Positions 1 to 10,298 of a stretch of DNA of 26,739 bases are shown here, piece by piece. The stretch comes from Stramenopiles sp. TOSAG23-6 (lineage: Eukaryota; Sar). The position numbers and the translations under genes are program-made. Positions within the stretch are counted from its first letter, which is position 1. Each line of letters starts with the position of its first letter. Location: contig LT635985.1 in the NCBI GenBank assembly GCA_900128565.1, forward strand, positions 1-26,739, given 5' to 3'. The notes beneath the pieces were generated by a model. The model was not told the origin of the DNA. It made no database searches and worked only from the letters and a program-made list of their open reading frames with translations.

Positions 1-61
1 TGTTTTTTTTGTTTTTTTTGTTTTTTTTGTTTTTTTTGTTTTTTTTGTTTTTTTTGTTTTT
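1..61 (-). repeat. 9-bp coding microsatellite encoding a (KKT)n tail
   Basis: About six units of G plus eight T on the + strand (AAAAAAAAC in the sense direction). They are in frame with exon 3 of the TMEM260-like gene and follow ...LPPKT. The repeat runs off the window edge, so its length and the true stop are unknown. Confidence 0.85.
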
Positions 62-2351
62 GGTGGTAATTGTCTTGGATCAAAAAGAGTCGATACAGAA
101 GAAGCACTAGAAATCCAGGCATCAATATATTTTCTTCGTACAACAACTTCCCATGATTCATTATCAAAAATACTCAGTAGGGGAGGAAGTTTGTATTTTT
201 TCAAAAATTTCAATAATTTGTGAATAAATTTTTGAAATGTATTTGTCGATAACCCTAACCCTAGTATATTTGATTCATCGGATGGCTCATATATTTGTAA
301 AACAATATCCTGCGTTTGACCCCAAATTTCACATTCCATACTTTTTCCTTCATATTGATTTTGTATCACTATTTTATCAACAATTCCAAAATTTATACGA
401 TCAAATACTTGCATTGGTGTATCATCGCCATCATACCAATGACCTGTAATAAATATCTCTTTTTTACTAATATTTAATGCAAGAAATTCAGCCATATTAT
501 AGCCATCCTTTTCATGCGGATGATAACATGTATTGTGAAAAAATATTTCTTTTGTCTAAAAGCATCATTGCGTTGTTTGTTAGGTACAAAATTTTCTAAT
601 ACAAAAAAATACAAATTTCAAATTTCAATGTTTTTTAACCCTTAAAAAAATGAATGGGGAGTGAAATTTGAAAAGCGATTCCAACTGTAGGTGAAACGGG
701 TAAAACGTTCGATGATTGGGAAATATTATTTCTGGATAATGACGATGTTGTGTAGTATACCACCAACTATATGTCATCAAAGGAACAGATAAAACAGAAA
801 CATCAACACGAAATCCTTCACATTCTTGTACGTATTTTGTTGCATTGTGTACAATATCTTCCATTGATAAAAAAANACTTTTAGGTGGTAAATTTTCAAG
901 TATATTTCTCCCATATTCTGCAATATACTTTTGATTCGAAAAATCCCTCGATTTATAATTTATAATACACTGATACACAACGAGAGATACTGCAATAAGT
1001 AATGGACAATAATAAATATTCCCAAATTTGAAAAGTTTACTTTGTTTTGATGATACCAAAGTGTAATCAAAAACATGTTGAGTGACATTAAAAAATCCAA
1101 CACCTGAGAAATAAAAAACAACAATATTACACTGTTGCCAAAATCTTTTGTATACACCTTGTAATAATGGATTTTCAGTATCCATATTTGCTAAATAACT
1201 CATAACAAATAAGTACAGAAGAGTCGATATACAAAGTATAACTCCACTTTTCTTTTTTTTACATGTACAAAATGTACCAATGATAGCCAATACTATTGAA
1301 ATTATTCCACTTTCTTTTGAATGAAGAGTATAAAAATAGTCACGAAGTCGCAACCACACATATATATTATCATCTATATCTCCATTTGTATCAGTTAATT
1401 GAAATGTACCATACTCCATGCGTAAAAAATGTGTCAAAAATCCTGAAAGAGTTGTTTGGTCACCCCAACCATCTTTTCGTTTTAAATTAGAAGCATACAC
1501 TAAATATAGATATGGGAGAAACCCACAGAAAGAACTTACTGTTAGCCATAGAACATGTATTGTAAAAAAAAAAAATCGAAATTTGTTAGGTACAAAATTT
1601 CGTACGAAAAAAAAAACAATTGAAATTCATAATGAAAACGTACAATACGTATCTTTGAACGAGTAGGGTTAGGGATTGAAAATAGACAGTACAAAACCCA
1701 AATTGCTATAGGTATAACAAGAAAAATTATGGTATGCTGATTTGATAATCCTAAACCACACAGCAGTGCACCAATGCAAGCATCACTCAGTAATGTAGTT
1801 GAGTTAATGTTCATTCGCTTTTTTTCATTTGTATTTTTTTGTTGTAGTAGAAAAAAACTAAAGTGACTTTCAAAAGAAAGAAACTGAAGTAAAATAAAAA
1901 CAACAAACAAATTATTCAAAGCAAAAACTTCACCCTGAACAGCATATAACCAAATTGTAGGAGAAAATGCGAATATACCAGCAGCATATATACCACTTGC
2001 AATACAAAATAAAAATGTTTTCTTTTTCAAATGGACCAAAGCAGGATCAGAAACGCTACTAAAAGTATAAAACATTGAAATGAAAAGTCCTCCGGCAGCA
2101 AGAGAGTCACACAAAGCCGAAAACATATTTATTCTAAAAGCAGGACTTCCACCAAGCAAAGGTAAGCGATAAAACATAGCCGCAAGTATCGTCCAAAGCG
2201 GATAACCAGGAGGATGTGCTGACCCGAGATTACACGCTGCTGTCATCAACTCTCCACTATCACCACCAGGAACACTTGAATATATAGTATTCAAATAGAT
2301 TTTGAAAACTATTGCTATAAAACATAGTGCAATACTAAGCACTTTAATCAT
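1..2351 (-). CDS. TMEM260: TMEM260-like protein (DUF2723), 3' partial, three exons seen
   Basis: Members of this family are ER membrane proteins; human TMEM260 is an O-mannosyltransferase for plexin, MET and RON IPT domains. Exon 1 is 2351-1644 and carries the family signature SVPGGDSGEL followed by AHPPGYPLWT and several hydrophobic helices. Exon 2 starts at 1554 and continues in frame through FLPYLYL and WGDQTTLSGFL, both typical of the family, then a luminal part with PLMTYSWW. Exon 3 runs from about 527 off the left edge (FITGHWYDGDD). The exon 1-2 join is fixed by conserved sequence. The exon 2-3 join is unresolved, because exon 2 meets a stop at 627-625 and no good GTATG lies before it. 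An N at 876 hides one residue. The visible C-terminus ends in Lys-Lys-Thr repeats, which I do not expect in this family. Transcribed divergently from the gene at 2733. Confidence 0.85.
528..640 (-). mobile_element. introner-like intron 2 of the TMEM260-like gene, 5' boundary uncertain
   Basis: In sense direction it carries the family core TTTTGTACCTAAC and ends TTCACAATACAT at 528. Exon 3 needs the frame TGT-TAT-CAT. No GTATG or GTACG precedes the in-frame stop of exon 2. A GTTAAAAAAC at 639 is the only GT nearby and would need the acceptor to fall one base earlier (ATACA). Confidence 0.55.
1555..1643 (-). mobile_element. introner-like intron 1 of the TMEM260-like gene (89 bp)
   Basis: Starts GTACGTTTTCATTATG, has TTTCGTACGAAA and TTTTGTACCTAAC, and ends ACAATACAT. 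Removing exactly this piece joins ...RI to VLWLTV in frame, and the downstream residues match the family. There is no AG at the acceptor. Confidence 0.85.
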
Positions 2352-2732
2352 TTGTATAGATTTGACTTTTCCTCCGTTTAAATAAATGTGGAAAGTTTTT
2401 AATTTATATACACAGTTCCAGGGTCGATATGATTCTTTAATAAAAGTCGATCTGACTGATCGTGATGATCGCGGTCAATCGAAAAACTCATTCAAAAAGA
2501 CCGTTACGGTATTTTTAGGTTCATCCTTCTATTCCGTCTACCTAATATATAGCTATATATAGTGTATCTACTTACATTTAGCTTGCAATATTACCTATAA
2601 CTATTGCGTAAATTAGTTTGCTTAGTACCTCAGATGTACTAGCTATATTCAAAGTGAAGAGAACTTTGGTCATTATCACGAGATACAACAACGAAAAAAT
2701 ATACAACCAATGATATCTAGGAAGTAGCAAAA
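2352..2732. promoter_or_regulatory. divergent spacer between the TMEM260-like and WW/PIP genes
   Basis: 381 bp with no coding signal. It holds a TATATAGCTATATATAG stretch near 2550 that could serve either gene, but such A/T runs are common here. No motif was recognised with confidence. Confidence 0.4.
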
Positions 2733-4076
2733 ATGGCAGATGACGTGGGACTTGATGTTGCTGTTAAACAGCAGCAAGGTATTAGAAAGTATTTCGGTAA
2801 ACGTAAATATGCTAAACCGTCACACACGAAAGATAGAAACAAAAGAATTGAAGAGAAACATAAAAAACTCGTAAATTTCTTGAAAACAGATGAAGAAACT
2901 AAATACAGTGATACATTGACCTCTCCATCAGGAAGAGAATTACATAATACATTAACGTCTCCATCAGGTAGAGAATTACATAATACATTAACTTCTCCAT
3001 CAGGTAGAGAATTACATAGTACATTAACGTCTCCATCAGGTAGAGAATTACATAATACATTAACGTCTCCATCAGGTATGGGGGAGTACAACAAAAGTGA
3101 CCTAAATAAAGAAAATTCAGTGAGTGCCCCTGATAGCAATAACTCAAGATATTCGTTACGTAAAAGAAAAAAATCACTATCATATTTTGGAACTTTATTA
3201 AAAGCTAGTATGCAAAGACTTTCTTGGAAACGCAACAAAATAGCAAAGAGAAACGATATTTGTTCTTCAAGTATAGAAAGCAATGATTCCAAAATGAATA
3301 CATTAAAAATTGACTCTAGTGAAGATATACCTGAAGATGATAGCTATTACACAAGTTATACTGACTCAGATACTGATGTAGTGATTGTTGCGCCACCGCC
3401 ACCGCCACCACCGCCACCAATAATACAATCGCCACCACCGCCACCAATAATACAATCTGACACTGATTTCATTAATAATGATTGGGAATCTCTAGCAATG
3501 ATTTCTCCTCCAGAACCTCATAGAAAATATCCTCAGAGTCCTCACAATTTTAATAATTGGATTCCATGTTGGACAATAGACGATGAAAAATTTTATTATA
3601 ATTCTATAAATGGTGAAACAAAGTGGGGGGTGGTAGATGATGTAAGTAATTATGGTGAATATAATGACAATAAAGATGATGCTTACTATAATAAAGATAT
3701 AACACAGTATGAAGAATATAATGACAATAAAGATGATGCTTACTATAATAATAAAGATATAACTCAGTATGATGAATATAATGACAATAAAGATGATGCT
3801 TACTATAATAAAGATATAACAAAGTATGATGAATATAATGACAATAAAGATGATGCTTACTATAATGAAGGTATAACACAGTATGATGAATATAATGACA
3901 ATACAGATGATGTTTACTATAATGAAGGTATAACAAAGTATGATGAATATAATGACAATACAGATGATGCTTACTATAATAAAGGTATAACACAGTATGC
4001 TGATAATAAGGAAATAGTTGCCCAAACAAAACGAAATATACAAACATGGGATATATCAGAAAAATCATTTCAGTAG
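2733..4076 (+). CDS. Repeat protein with PIP-box, polyproline and WW motif
   Basis: 447 residues, one exon, no homologue recognised as a whole. Near the N-terminus Q14-x-x-I17-x-x-Y20-F21 followed by GKRKY fits a PCNA-interacting peptide. Next come four and a half 12-residue repeats (LTSPSGRELHNT), a basic stretch YSLRKRKKS, an acidic Ser-rich part, and polyproline runs at about 221-242 (nine Pro, then PPPPP). A WW-like unit spans W276 to W298, the usual 22-residue spacing, with Y288-Y289-N290 and T296. The C-terminal proline of classical WW domains is replaced by Val. The tail is six acidic Tyr/Asn/Asp repeats of 19-20 residues. Composition suggests a nuclear, largely disordered protein. PCNA binding is inferred from the motif alone. 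Confidence 0.8.
   Translation: MADDVGLDVAVKQQQGIRKYFGKRKYAKPSHTKDRNKRIEEKHKKLVNFLKTDEETKYSDTLTSPSGRELHNTLTSPSGRELHNTLTSPSGRELHSTLTSPSGRELHNTLTSPSGMGEYNKSDLNKENSVSAPDSNNSRYSLRKRKKSLSYFGTLLKASMQRLSWKRNKIAKRNDICSSSIESNDSKMNTLKIDSSEDIPEDDSYYTSYTDSDTDVVIVAPPPPPPPPPIIQSPPPPPIIQSDTDFINNDWESLAMISPPEPHRKYPQSPHNFNNWIPCWTIDDEKFYYNSINGETKWGVVDDVSNYGEYNDNKDDAYYNKDITQYEEYNDNKDDAYYNNKDITQYDEYNDNKDDAYYNKDITKYDEYNDNKDDAYYNEGITQYDEYNDNTDDVYYNEGITKYDEYNDNTDDAYYNKGITQYADNKEIVAQTKRNIQTWDISEKSFQ
2913..3079 (+). repeat. 36-bp in-frame tandem repeat (LTSPSGRELHNT)
   Basis: Four full units plus a partial fifth, almost identical, with unit starts at 2913, 2949, 2985, 3021 and 3057. The low divergence points to recent expansion. 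Confidence 0.9.
3651..3995 (+). repeat. 57-60-bp in-frame tandem repeat (YDEYNDNKDDAYYNKDITQ)
   Basis: Six units start at 3651, 3708, 3768, 3825, 3882 and 3939. The second has one extra Asn codon. Later units change NK to NT and KD to EG/KG, so the array is slightly older than the 36-bp one upstream. Confidence 0.9.
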
Positions 4077-4163
4077 TCATTTGTTTTTAAATATAATAAA
4101 TTATTCAAATCGTTTTCTACAGAACAAGTACCTTTATTATATATTCCAGATAAAATTCAATAA

Positions 4164-6270
4164 TTAATTAAAAGAGTCAGTGCGTAAATGATAACTAGTT
4201 GCACGAGCAAACATTGGAAAATTTTCAAAATCACAACTTTTGCTTGATTCAACAGATTCTCTCCGACTATTACCCACAGAAATAGACTGATGACTCTTTC
4301 CATAATTTGTATTATTATTACTATGTACAGCAGTATATTCATTATTAATACCCTCAATATTCGTATCGACAGCATTCGCATCATTTGCTTGGATTCTTTC
4401 CAAGGCTTTTTCTGAAAGTTCCGTCCAATCACTACGCAACATTATAACTGTACAAAGAATAGACGATAGTGTCAACCCAACAGCAACTCCACACCAGAGA
4501 CCACCAATGCCAAGATCAAACACTTTCCAAAAAGCTAATAAAATACCTAAAGGAATCCCAAGGATCCAATACACACAAAACATGTATTGTGAAAAATAGT
4601 TTTTTTTAGTTAAAATATCGTTAGGTACGGCATGTACTGAGAAAATAAAATGTAGGTAAAAATTAATTTTGAAACGTACATTACTTTTGCAGCTATTGTT
4701 TGTTTTCCAATGGCTCTTAACTGACCTTGTGCAACACCATTTACTGTATCCACTATTTGATACAATGCTAACACAATCAACCATTTCTCGGTATCTCTAA
4801 TATATTTCTCTGTAGGATGAGAGAGAAAAAGAAGTGGAATATTGTGTCTAAGTAGGAACATTCCTAAACAAATTAAGAGACCCATCACAGAAGCAGCAAA
4901 TAATGATGCTTTTGAAGCAGATTCTGCGTTTCTTATTTTGCCTTCACCCAAATCATTTCCAATGACAATAGAACAACCAGTGCTCAACGGTAGAGTAAAT
5001 GCCACGTATGTAAATGCTGTACTATTCATTAAAGCAGCATTCACTGCGAGAGCAGTGGTTGGATCAGGTAACATTGCAGCTAAAAGATTCAATAACTCAA
5101 AAGCCCATGTATTGTGAAAAAATATTTTTTTTTTAGGTTTTAAAAAAATTCGTTAGGTACAAAATTTTGTACGAAACAAAATGTAGGTAAACAATTCAAT
5201 TTTGAAAACATACACCATTCTAAACCTATACTCAAAATTGCAGGACAGCCATATTGGAGTATTTGATATAAACCTGACAAATTCATAATTTCCACCCATA
5301 TAGATCGTCGTGGTATACATGGTTTATGAAGATCATAATAAGTTATATACAATATAGAAAGAATGACACGTAATATAGATGTAATTGACTGAACAACTGC
5401 ACACCACTCAAATCCAAGGTTACTCCCCCAATTCCCTAATATTGAATCCAACGAACCATTCAATAATACAAGTGTGAGTCCAATATTAAAAACTAAAGAA
5501 AACATCGCTATCCACATAAAAGGTTTTACTACACTACGAGCTGACATTGTCTTTCTAATGAGTTCATATAATATAGTGAACGGTACACCAACTAAAAGAC
5601 AACGGCAATATTTTCCAGCTAAATGGCTTATATGAGCAGGTACGTGAACAAATAAAAGTACATTACCTGAGAAATATCCAAATATAGTTGTTGGAATCAT
5701 AAGAAGGGACGCTACCAATGAAGCCCTCAAAAAATATACACCAAGCAAGTCAAAGCGATTTGCCCCTGCTGCTTGAGTACTTAGTGTATCCAGGGCAGCT
5801 ATTAGACCAAGTAGTAATGATACGCCAAACACATTATTAAACATTGTACCTAGAGAAGCAGCTGCAACAAAATCTTTGCCTTGATATTGACCCACCATGG
5901 CTACACCTGCAACATTTGGAAGAAACTCAAACACAGATGTCATCATTATTGGGAAGTACAAAACTGCTATACGTTTTAGTTGCACTTTCCAACGTGTATC
6001 ACCCTCATCAGCACCACCAATTTCATTATAATGTAAAGTATGTTGAATGCTAGAATCGTCTGATAAACTAGGTAATCTATGCGAATGTCGAATGCTAGAA
6101 ACACCAGCTAAAGTGGGTGGTCTTGGTATTAAGGGTGAGTCTGGAATTCTTGACCTATGTAATTGGTTTGATCCCCTTCGATTTCTAGAAGAGTGAGGAC
6201 TTAACTGCTTCATCATTGGACCTAATACTTCCCCTGATACAGTCCAAGACGCCATCTTCAATTCTACCAA
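4164..6270 (-). CDS. MATE family multidrug/toxin efflux transporter, three exons
   Basis: MATE proteins export organic cations or metabolites against H+ or Na+ in the plasma or vacuolar membrane. Exons 6270-5214, 5106-4680 and 4581-4164 join in frame to 633 residues. A Ser/Pro-rich N-terminal extension of about 90 residues precedes the transmembrane core. The core shows the expected hydrophobic segments and eukaryotic MATE landmarks such as GLEWWAFELL (rebuilt only across intron 1), AQGQLRAIGKQ and GIGGLWCG. A hydrophilic Asn/Ser-rich tail of about 85 residues follows. Start: Met at 6270; a second Met (MASW) at 6255 is equally possible. Convergent with the WW/PIP gene, 87 bp between stops. 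The family is certain and the substrate unknown. Confidence 0.92.
4582..4679 (-). mobile_element. introner-like intron 2 of the MATE gene (98 bp)
   Basis: Starts GTACGTTTC and ends CACAATACAT. The core is drifted but has CCTAAC. ATG is duplicated at the two borders, so the exact cut can slide, but the product KVMFCVYW is the same. Confidence 0.85.
5107..5213 (-). mobile_element. introner-like intron 1 of the MATE gene (107 bp)
   Basis: Starts GTATGTTTTCAAAATTG, carries TTTTGTACCTAAC, ends CACAATACAT. Excision restores GLEWWAFELL, a conserved MATE stretch. It shares a TTTACCTACATTTT block with the other MATE intron, so the two may be closely related copies. Confidence 0.88.
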
Positions 6271-6972
6271 AGTTTAATGCACAATAATATGAATTCTTTG
6301 AAAAGTCTATCTCTGTTAATACTGTCAGCGAAGCTTCTCGGCACAGTCGGTAGTTGTTGGAGTTGTTGGTAGCAATTTTGTCACGAGACGAGTGTAGTTA
6401 ATTGGTACGAACTACGAACCAGTCAAAAATGTCGAGTCAGCTCACAAAAAATTTCACAAACCTGCTTCGCTTTACCTTATATAGAGAGAGTTTCATTCAA
6501 ATTTCAAAGATACGTTTTTAAAATTTTGTTGTTCTTTTTGTTCTTGATTTAACTAACGCAAGAAGGAGCGTATTATAAAAATCAACTGATATTCTTCCCC
6601 AGCAGGTAAGTAGACCACACACACAATTACTACTATTTCCCATATCCAACACTTTAAATGCAATTTGAAGTATCGTTTCTGATAACACGAAAGTTCTAAT
6701 TGAAAGTCCAAATGGACAAACTTTAGACTGGACGTTGAAATGCAAAACTAGTACTGGAGACATTCAAAATGAGATTTTACAATGAATCTATTAAATTATG
6801 ACTTATATGCATTTTTGATTCTGACTTGAAGTTTAACAAAAGAACTATAAATTTCAAGCAAGAATGTCGGTCTATTATCGTGTTTATTACACAATGAGTA
6901 TTCCAATAGAACAAGTTTCATTTCACTTACACATTGAACTATCTATATATATATATATCTACTCAACTAGCG
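6271..6972. promoter_or_regulatory. divergent spacer upstream of the MATE gene
   Basis: About 700 bp. The first 200 bp next to MATE are less AT-rich; the rest is AT-rich with an alternating TA run (6944-6958) just before the small ORF at 6973. No conserved open frame or RNA was recognised. Confidence 0.35.
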
Positions 6973-7104
6973 ATGACAACGATGAAAACAAAATACCTTA
7001 CATCATTTCTACTGGCTGTATTTGTCGTGAATCAAATTGAAACAGTTCATGCATGGTCCCCATTTAAGGCTTATACCGAGTATTCTACGTTATTTAAAGT
7101 ATAA
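6973..7104 (+). CDS. Small signal-peptide ORF (43 aa), possible first exon
   Basis: The ORF begins MTTMKTKYLTSFLLAVFVV and continues NQIETVHAWSPFKAY. This has the n/h/c pattern of a secretory signal, with a plausible cleavage after VHA. It stops at 7102-7104. The text around the stop reads AAA|GTATAACTG, so the ORF could instead be exon 1 of a longer gene. A join to AAG|CGTAAAGCAG near 8490 would give a secreted coiled-coil protein in frame with the gene at 8446. No homologue recognised. Which of these is right cannot be decided from sequence alone. Confidence 0.45.
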   Translation: MTTMKTKYLTSFLLAVFVVNQIETVHAWSPFKAYTEYSTLFKV

Positions 7105-8445
7105 CTGTAATACTGAACTTTCTATACTATCATTGTTTATTCATTTTTAGTAAAGTTGACATACAATATGCGCCACATTTGGCATTTTCGATTTATTACA
7201 GTCAATAGAATAATTATAATTATAGCATCAACATTTTTTTATTTGTTTTCAATGCAAATATTTCACACATTATATTTCGTATTTGCCAATCATAAGATAT
7301 ATTGCTATAACCAATGAATCTCTCGGTAGAGTTCTGAATATTCACATTTCTTATTATTTGTATATTTTGCTACATTATATGCTGTATATAGCATTTATAA
7401 CAAATATTGCTGCAACCAAGAATCTCTTGCAAAAATTATCATTCACATTTCTTATTATTTGCATATGGAACACATTTTATCGAGAATGTTCTATCTCTTG
7501 AACTTATTACTATAACAAGAAAAACCTTTGACAAATTATCATTATTCACGTGTTTTATCATTCATTTATTATGTACATTATTTAGAGTGCAATGCTAGCT
7601 GGTTTAGGTCTCCCATTTGTGGGAAGAATGTTGAGGGGTACTTTTTATTGATTTCAAACAAAGTTGTAGTTAACTGAAGCCATAGACAAATAGTGTTATA
7701 ACTCATTTGTACTACAATTGACATATAATACAAATCATATTTGGCATTTTCTATTTATCAAAAGAAATTCAACAATTTTACGTATTTTTGTGATATCACT
7801 GTTTATTTATTTGTATTTATAATTAAGATATTATTGCATTACATCAAGTATTTTGTATTGATTTTAAATTAGGCTGAAATATCTCATCTTTTAATAGTAT
7901 TTACTCAGTAATAAAAATGTATATATTTTCCACAGTATATGTGTATTCGTGATTTAGAATGTGACCATTGTGGCAAAAAAACACATATATCNAAAAAAAC
8001 TTGGTACTTTTTACCTAATATTACGTATTTAAAATGTACTGTATAAAGTTAATATTTAATCATTTATGACGGAGTTTTGACATATTATAGACATTATCGC
8101 AAGTATTTTCTAAATTGTACATTCAATACTATATTTTTTCGACATTGATTTTTATTCAAGTGTTGTAGAGTTATCATATTGTAGATATTACACCGAGTAG
8201 TTTATATTGATAATACATGGTACTGTTAGTTTTGCATCGTTTAAACTATTAAGCTTTACTAAGAAAAAATCAATGTAACATATTTTCCATATAATATTTG
8301 TAAAAACGGGATTGTTGGAAATTGTGAAAAGGATTGCGGGAATCAAAGTCATCTGGTAAACAAATGGTACGTTGTTTACATTTCAAATTGTTTCTTTGAA
8401 ATATTTTATACACTTTTCAAAGTTATATTGATTTATTCATTTGTA
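7105..8445. other. AT-rich non-coding stretch with degenerate repeats
   Basis: About 1.3 kb without a credible coding frame. It contains a degenerate tandem array (7301-7590) and a further diverged pair of similar segments starting TTGACATA near 7156 and 7718, both followed by TTTGGCATTTTC. There is one N at 7992. It could be an intergenic region or a long intron linking 6973 and 8446. Confidence 0.5.
7301..7590. repeat. Degenerate tandem repeat, about 100-bp period, three copies
   Basis: Copies begin ATTGCTATAACCAATGAATC (7301), ATTGCTGCAACCAAGAATC (7406) and ATTACTATAACAAG (7506). Each is followed by TTATCATT or CATTTCTTATTATTTG segments. Confidence 0.6.
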
Positions 8446-9093
8446 ATGCTACAAAAATATTACACTCATTTTAACAATGACGCTAAGCGTAAAGCAGATG
8501 CAGAGGCAGAGGCTAAGCGTAAAGAAGCTGCGCTTAAGAAAATAACAGAGAAGAATGGGCCCCTTTGGAAAACAGCGGAGGAGTGTAAGAGCTTGACGGC
8601 GTTATTAGATAGTTATACAGAAAAGAAGAAGACATCAGCGCTGAAGAATGAGGAGTTGAAGAAAGCATATGGGGAGTTGGAAAAGGCTCAGGCGGCGAGA
8701 GAGGTGTCACGGGAAAAGCTGAACTTGAAGAGCAATGGTAATAATGCGACAAAGACAGATTACACAACCAAGTCTGACTTATTGATTGCGGCAGAAGCTA
8801 AATTCAATAATTTGAAAGCTGAAAGTGATACAGCGGGGTTGTCTAAGAAGGTGGCATTGGATGAGTTGCGGGTAGAGTGTGGGGCGCAACCACCTCCAGA
8901 CATTAAAACAGACCCTGGAGCATTGCAACCTTCGAGGGGGCCTTCTTCCAGGGAGACTTCCGGGGAGACTTCAGATCCTTATGAGAAATGGGTGCCTGAT
9001 AATGGCGTGCCTGGTAGATCATTATCAATGGTTCAAGGTAATTGGGCTTTCCTTCTTACAGTGTTTACTCTTAAACATATCTTAGGTGATTAA
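8446..9093 (+). CDS. Hypothetical coiled-coil protein
   Basis: 215 residues from the ATG at 8446; the real 5' end may be an acceptor site near 8480-8490. The body is a charged Ala/Lys/Glu helix (NDAKRKADAEAEAKRKEAAL and on through about residue 150), then a Pro/Ser/Thr-rich linker (PPPDIKTDPGAL, SSRETSGETSDPY) and a short hydrophobic C-terminal stretch (WAFLLTVFTL). Its codon third positions are clearly richer in G/C than the flanks, which supports real coding. No family recognised. The last residues may be affected by an unseen splice: AAG|GTAATT at about 9040 looks like a donor. Confidence 0.65.
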   Translation: MLQKYYTHFNNDAKRKADAEAEAKRKEAALKKITEKNGPLWKTAEECKSLTALLDSYTEKKKTSALKNEELKKAYGELEKAQAAREVSREKLNLKSNGNNATKTDYTTKSDLLIAAEAKFNNLKAESDTAGLSKKVALDELRVECGAQPPPDIKTDPGALQPSRGPSSRETSGETSDPYEKWVPDNGVPGRSLSMVQGNWAFLLTVFTLKHILGD

Positions 9094-9808
9094 TCATTTT
9101 TTCCAGCTATTGTAAAAAAATCAAAATATTTTTGCACATTTTTTTGTTGTACAAAATTGAGTCAGAAAAAAAACTACATTGTTAGTGAAGGTAAAATTGC
9201 GTTATATTGGCAAGAAAATAAAATCTACTAACATAATATTCTTCTTTATTTAATGTTTAATTTGTATATCTTTTATTTATTTTTGGTTGTTATGATGTCA
9301 TCATATTCAATAATATTTGCAAATGATTATTTTATCTTTGTTTCACTTTATTGTACTCAAATGATGTATCATCTCTTAGACTATCATTTTTTATAGATAA
9401 TTCAACACCGATTTCGTAGAGGAATCATCCAAATCTTCAGTAAAAGAAAAACGCGTTTGAAGGGACTGTTAAGTCTAATTAAAATCTGAGACCATTCTTG
9501 GATATTTCAATCAAGAATAGCATCAAATCTGCTGTCAGAATTAAGCTGTGGGTTACAGAAAGTAGTGTATTGGATACTTGAAGTTGGTGTTTTTCTGTTT
9601 TATATTTTGTCAAATTTTTCGAAAAGTCGATTTGAAAAATAACGGCAAAATAACGTTCGTCGTCAAATGGATTTTTTTTCTCTCCGAAAATATAATACGA
9701 ACTAGTATATATAGATACGTTTTTCTTTCACTTGCTATTCCCTCTTGATTTGCTTGAGGTAAAACCTTGTTATAAATAAAAAGGTAATATCTAAATATAA
9801 TAATAGAT
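9094..9808. other. Intergenic, AT-rich
   Basis: About 700 bp between two + strand genes. I see no conserved frame, RNA fold or introner core. A TATATATAGATACG stretch lies about 100 bp before the EF-hand start. Confidence 0.4.
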
Positions 9809-10261
9809 ATGCCAGTATCGGTATCTGATGCAGATAAAGAAACTTTCGCTGAAGCTTTCATTGTTTTTGATCGTGACGCAAGAGGAGAATTGAGTGTCGC
9901 TGATTTACAGAATATGTTCAAGTCGATAGGACAAAACAAAACCGATGATGAAATCAAAGCACAAATCCAATCAGTCGGTGGTAACGAAACTTTAAACTTG
10001 TCACAGTTTCAATTTTTCATGTCTGCGATAAAGATGATCTCTCCTACTCAAAAAGAAATTATTTCTGCTTTTTCCGCATTTGAAAGAAGTGAACATAAAA
10101 CAGGTCTGATCTCTTCTTCAGAACTAGTGAAGGTATTAACTACGACAGGTGACAATCCATTGAGTACAGACGAGGCAAATTTACTTGTCTCCGTGGCTGA
10201 TGTTGATGGAGATGGGAAAATAGATTATGAAAATTTTGTAAAGTTTACTACCAAAAAATAA
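9809..10261 (+). CDS. Calmodulin-like EF-hand protein (possible myosin light chain)
   Basis: 150 residues, the length of calmodulin, with four EF-hand positions in two lobes. Only the fourth loop keeps the D-x-D-x-D-G pattern (DVDGDGKIDYEN), but its position 12, normally Glu, is Asn. Loop 1 (DRDARGELSVAD) has Arg at position 5 and Asp at 12. Loops 2 and 3 have lost most ligands. Calcium binding is therefore doubtful, as in many myosin essential light chains. A myosin heavy chain lies 8 kb away, but the pairing is only suggestive. Single exon, no introner. Its stop is 37 bp from the stop of the convergent HEAT gene, so 3' UTRs probably overlap. Confidence 0.85.
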   Translation: MPVSVSDADKETFAEAFIVFDRDARGELSVADLQNMFKSIGQNKTDDEIKAQIQSVGGNETLNLSQFQFFMSAIKMISPTQKEIISAFSAFERSEHKTGLISSSELVKVLTTTGDNPLSTDEANLLVSVADVDGDGKIDYENFVKFTTKK

Positions 10262-10298
10262 AAAAACAATTAGTTGACAATTTTTATATTTTTTTTAT

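Noticed and set aside
625-640. In-frame stop as evidence that the TMEM260-like gene is a pseudogene
   Set aside because: The stop lies at the edge of an introner-like intron, and the family-typical frame resumes after its acceptor at 527, so splicing is the simpler explanation.
3492-4080. Long - strand open frames rich in Ile or His/Tyr
   Set aside because: They are antisense shadows of the 57-bp repeat array in the WW/PIP gene; the repeat period keeps all frames open.
7283-7598. Two overlapping small + strand ORFs
   Set aside because: They lie in the degenerate 100-bp repeats, have no domain or codon signal, and the frames are not kept between copies.
9035-9090. A 24-bp mini-intron GTAATT...TTACAG at the end of the coiled-coil gene
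   Set aside because: The ends look canonical, but it is too short to be spliced in most eukaryotes and nothing downstream supports it.
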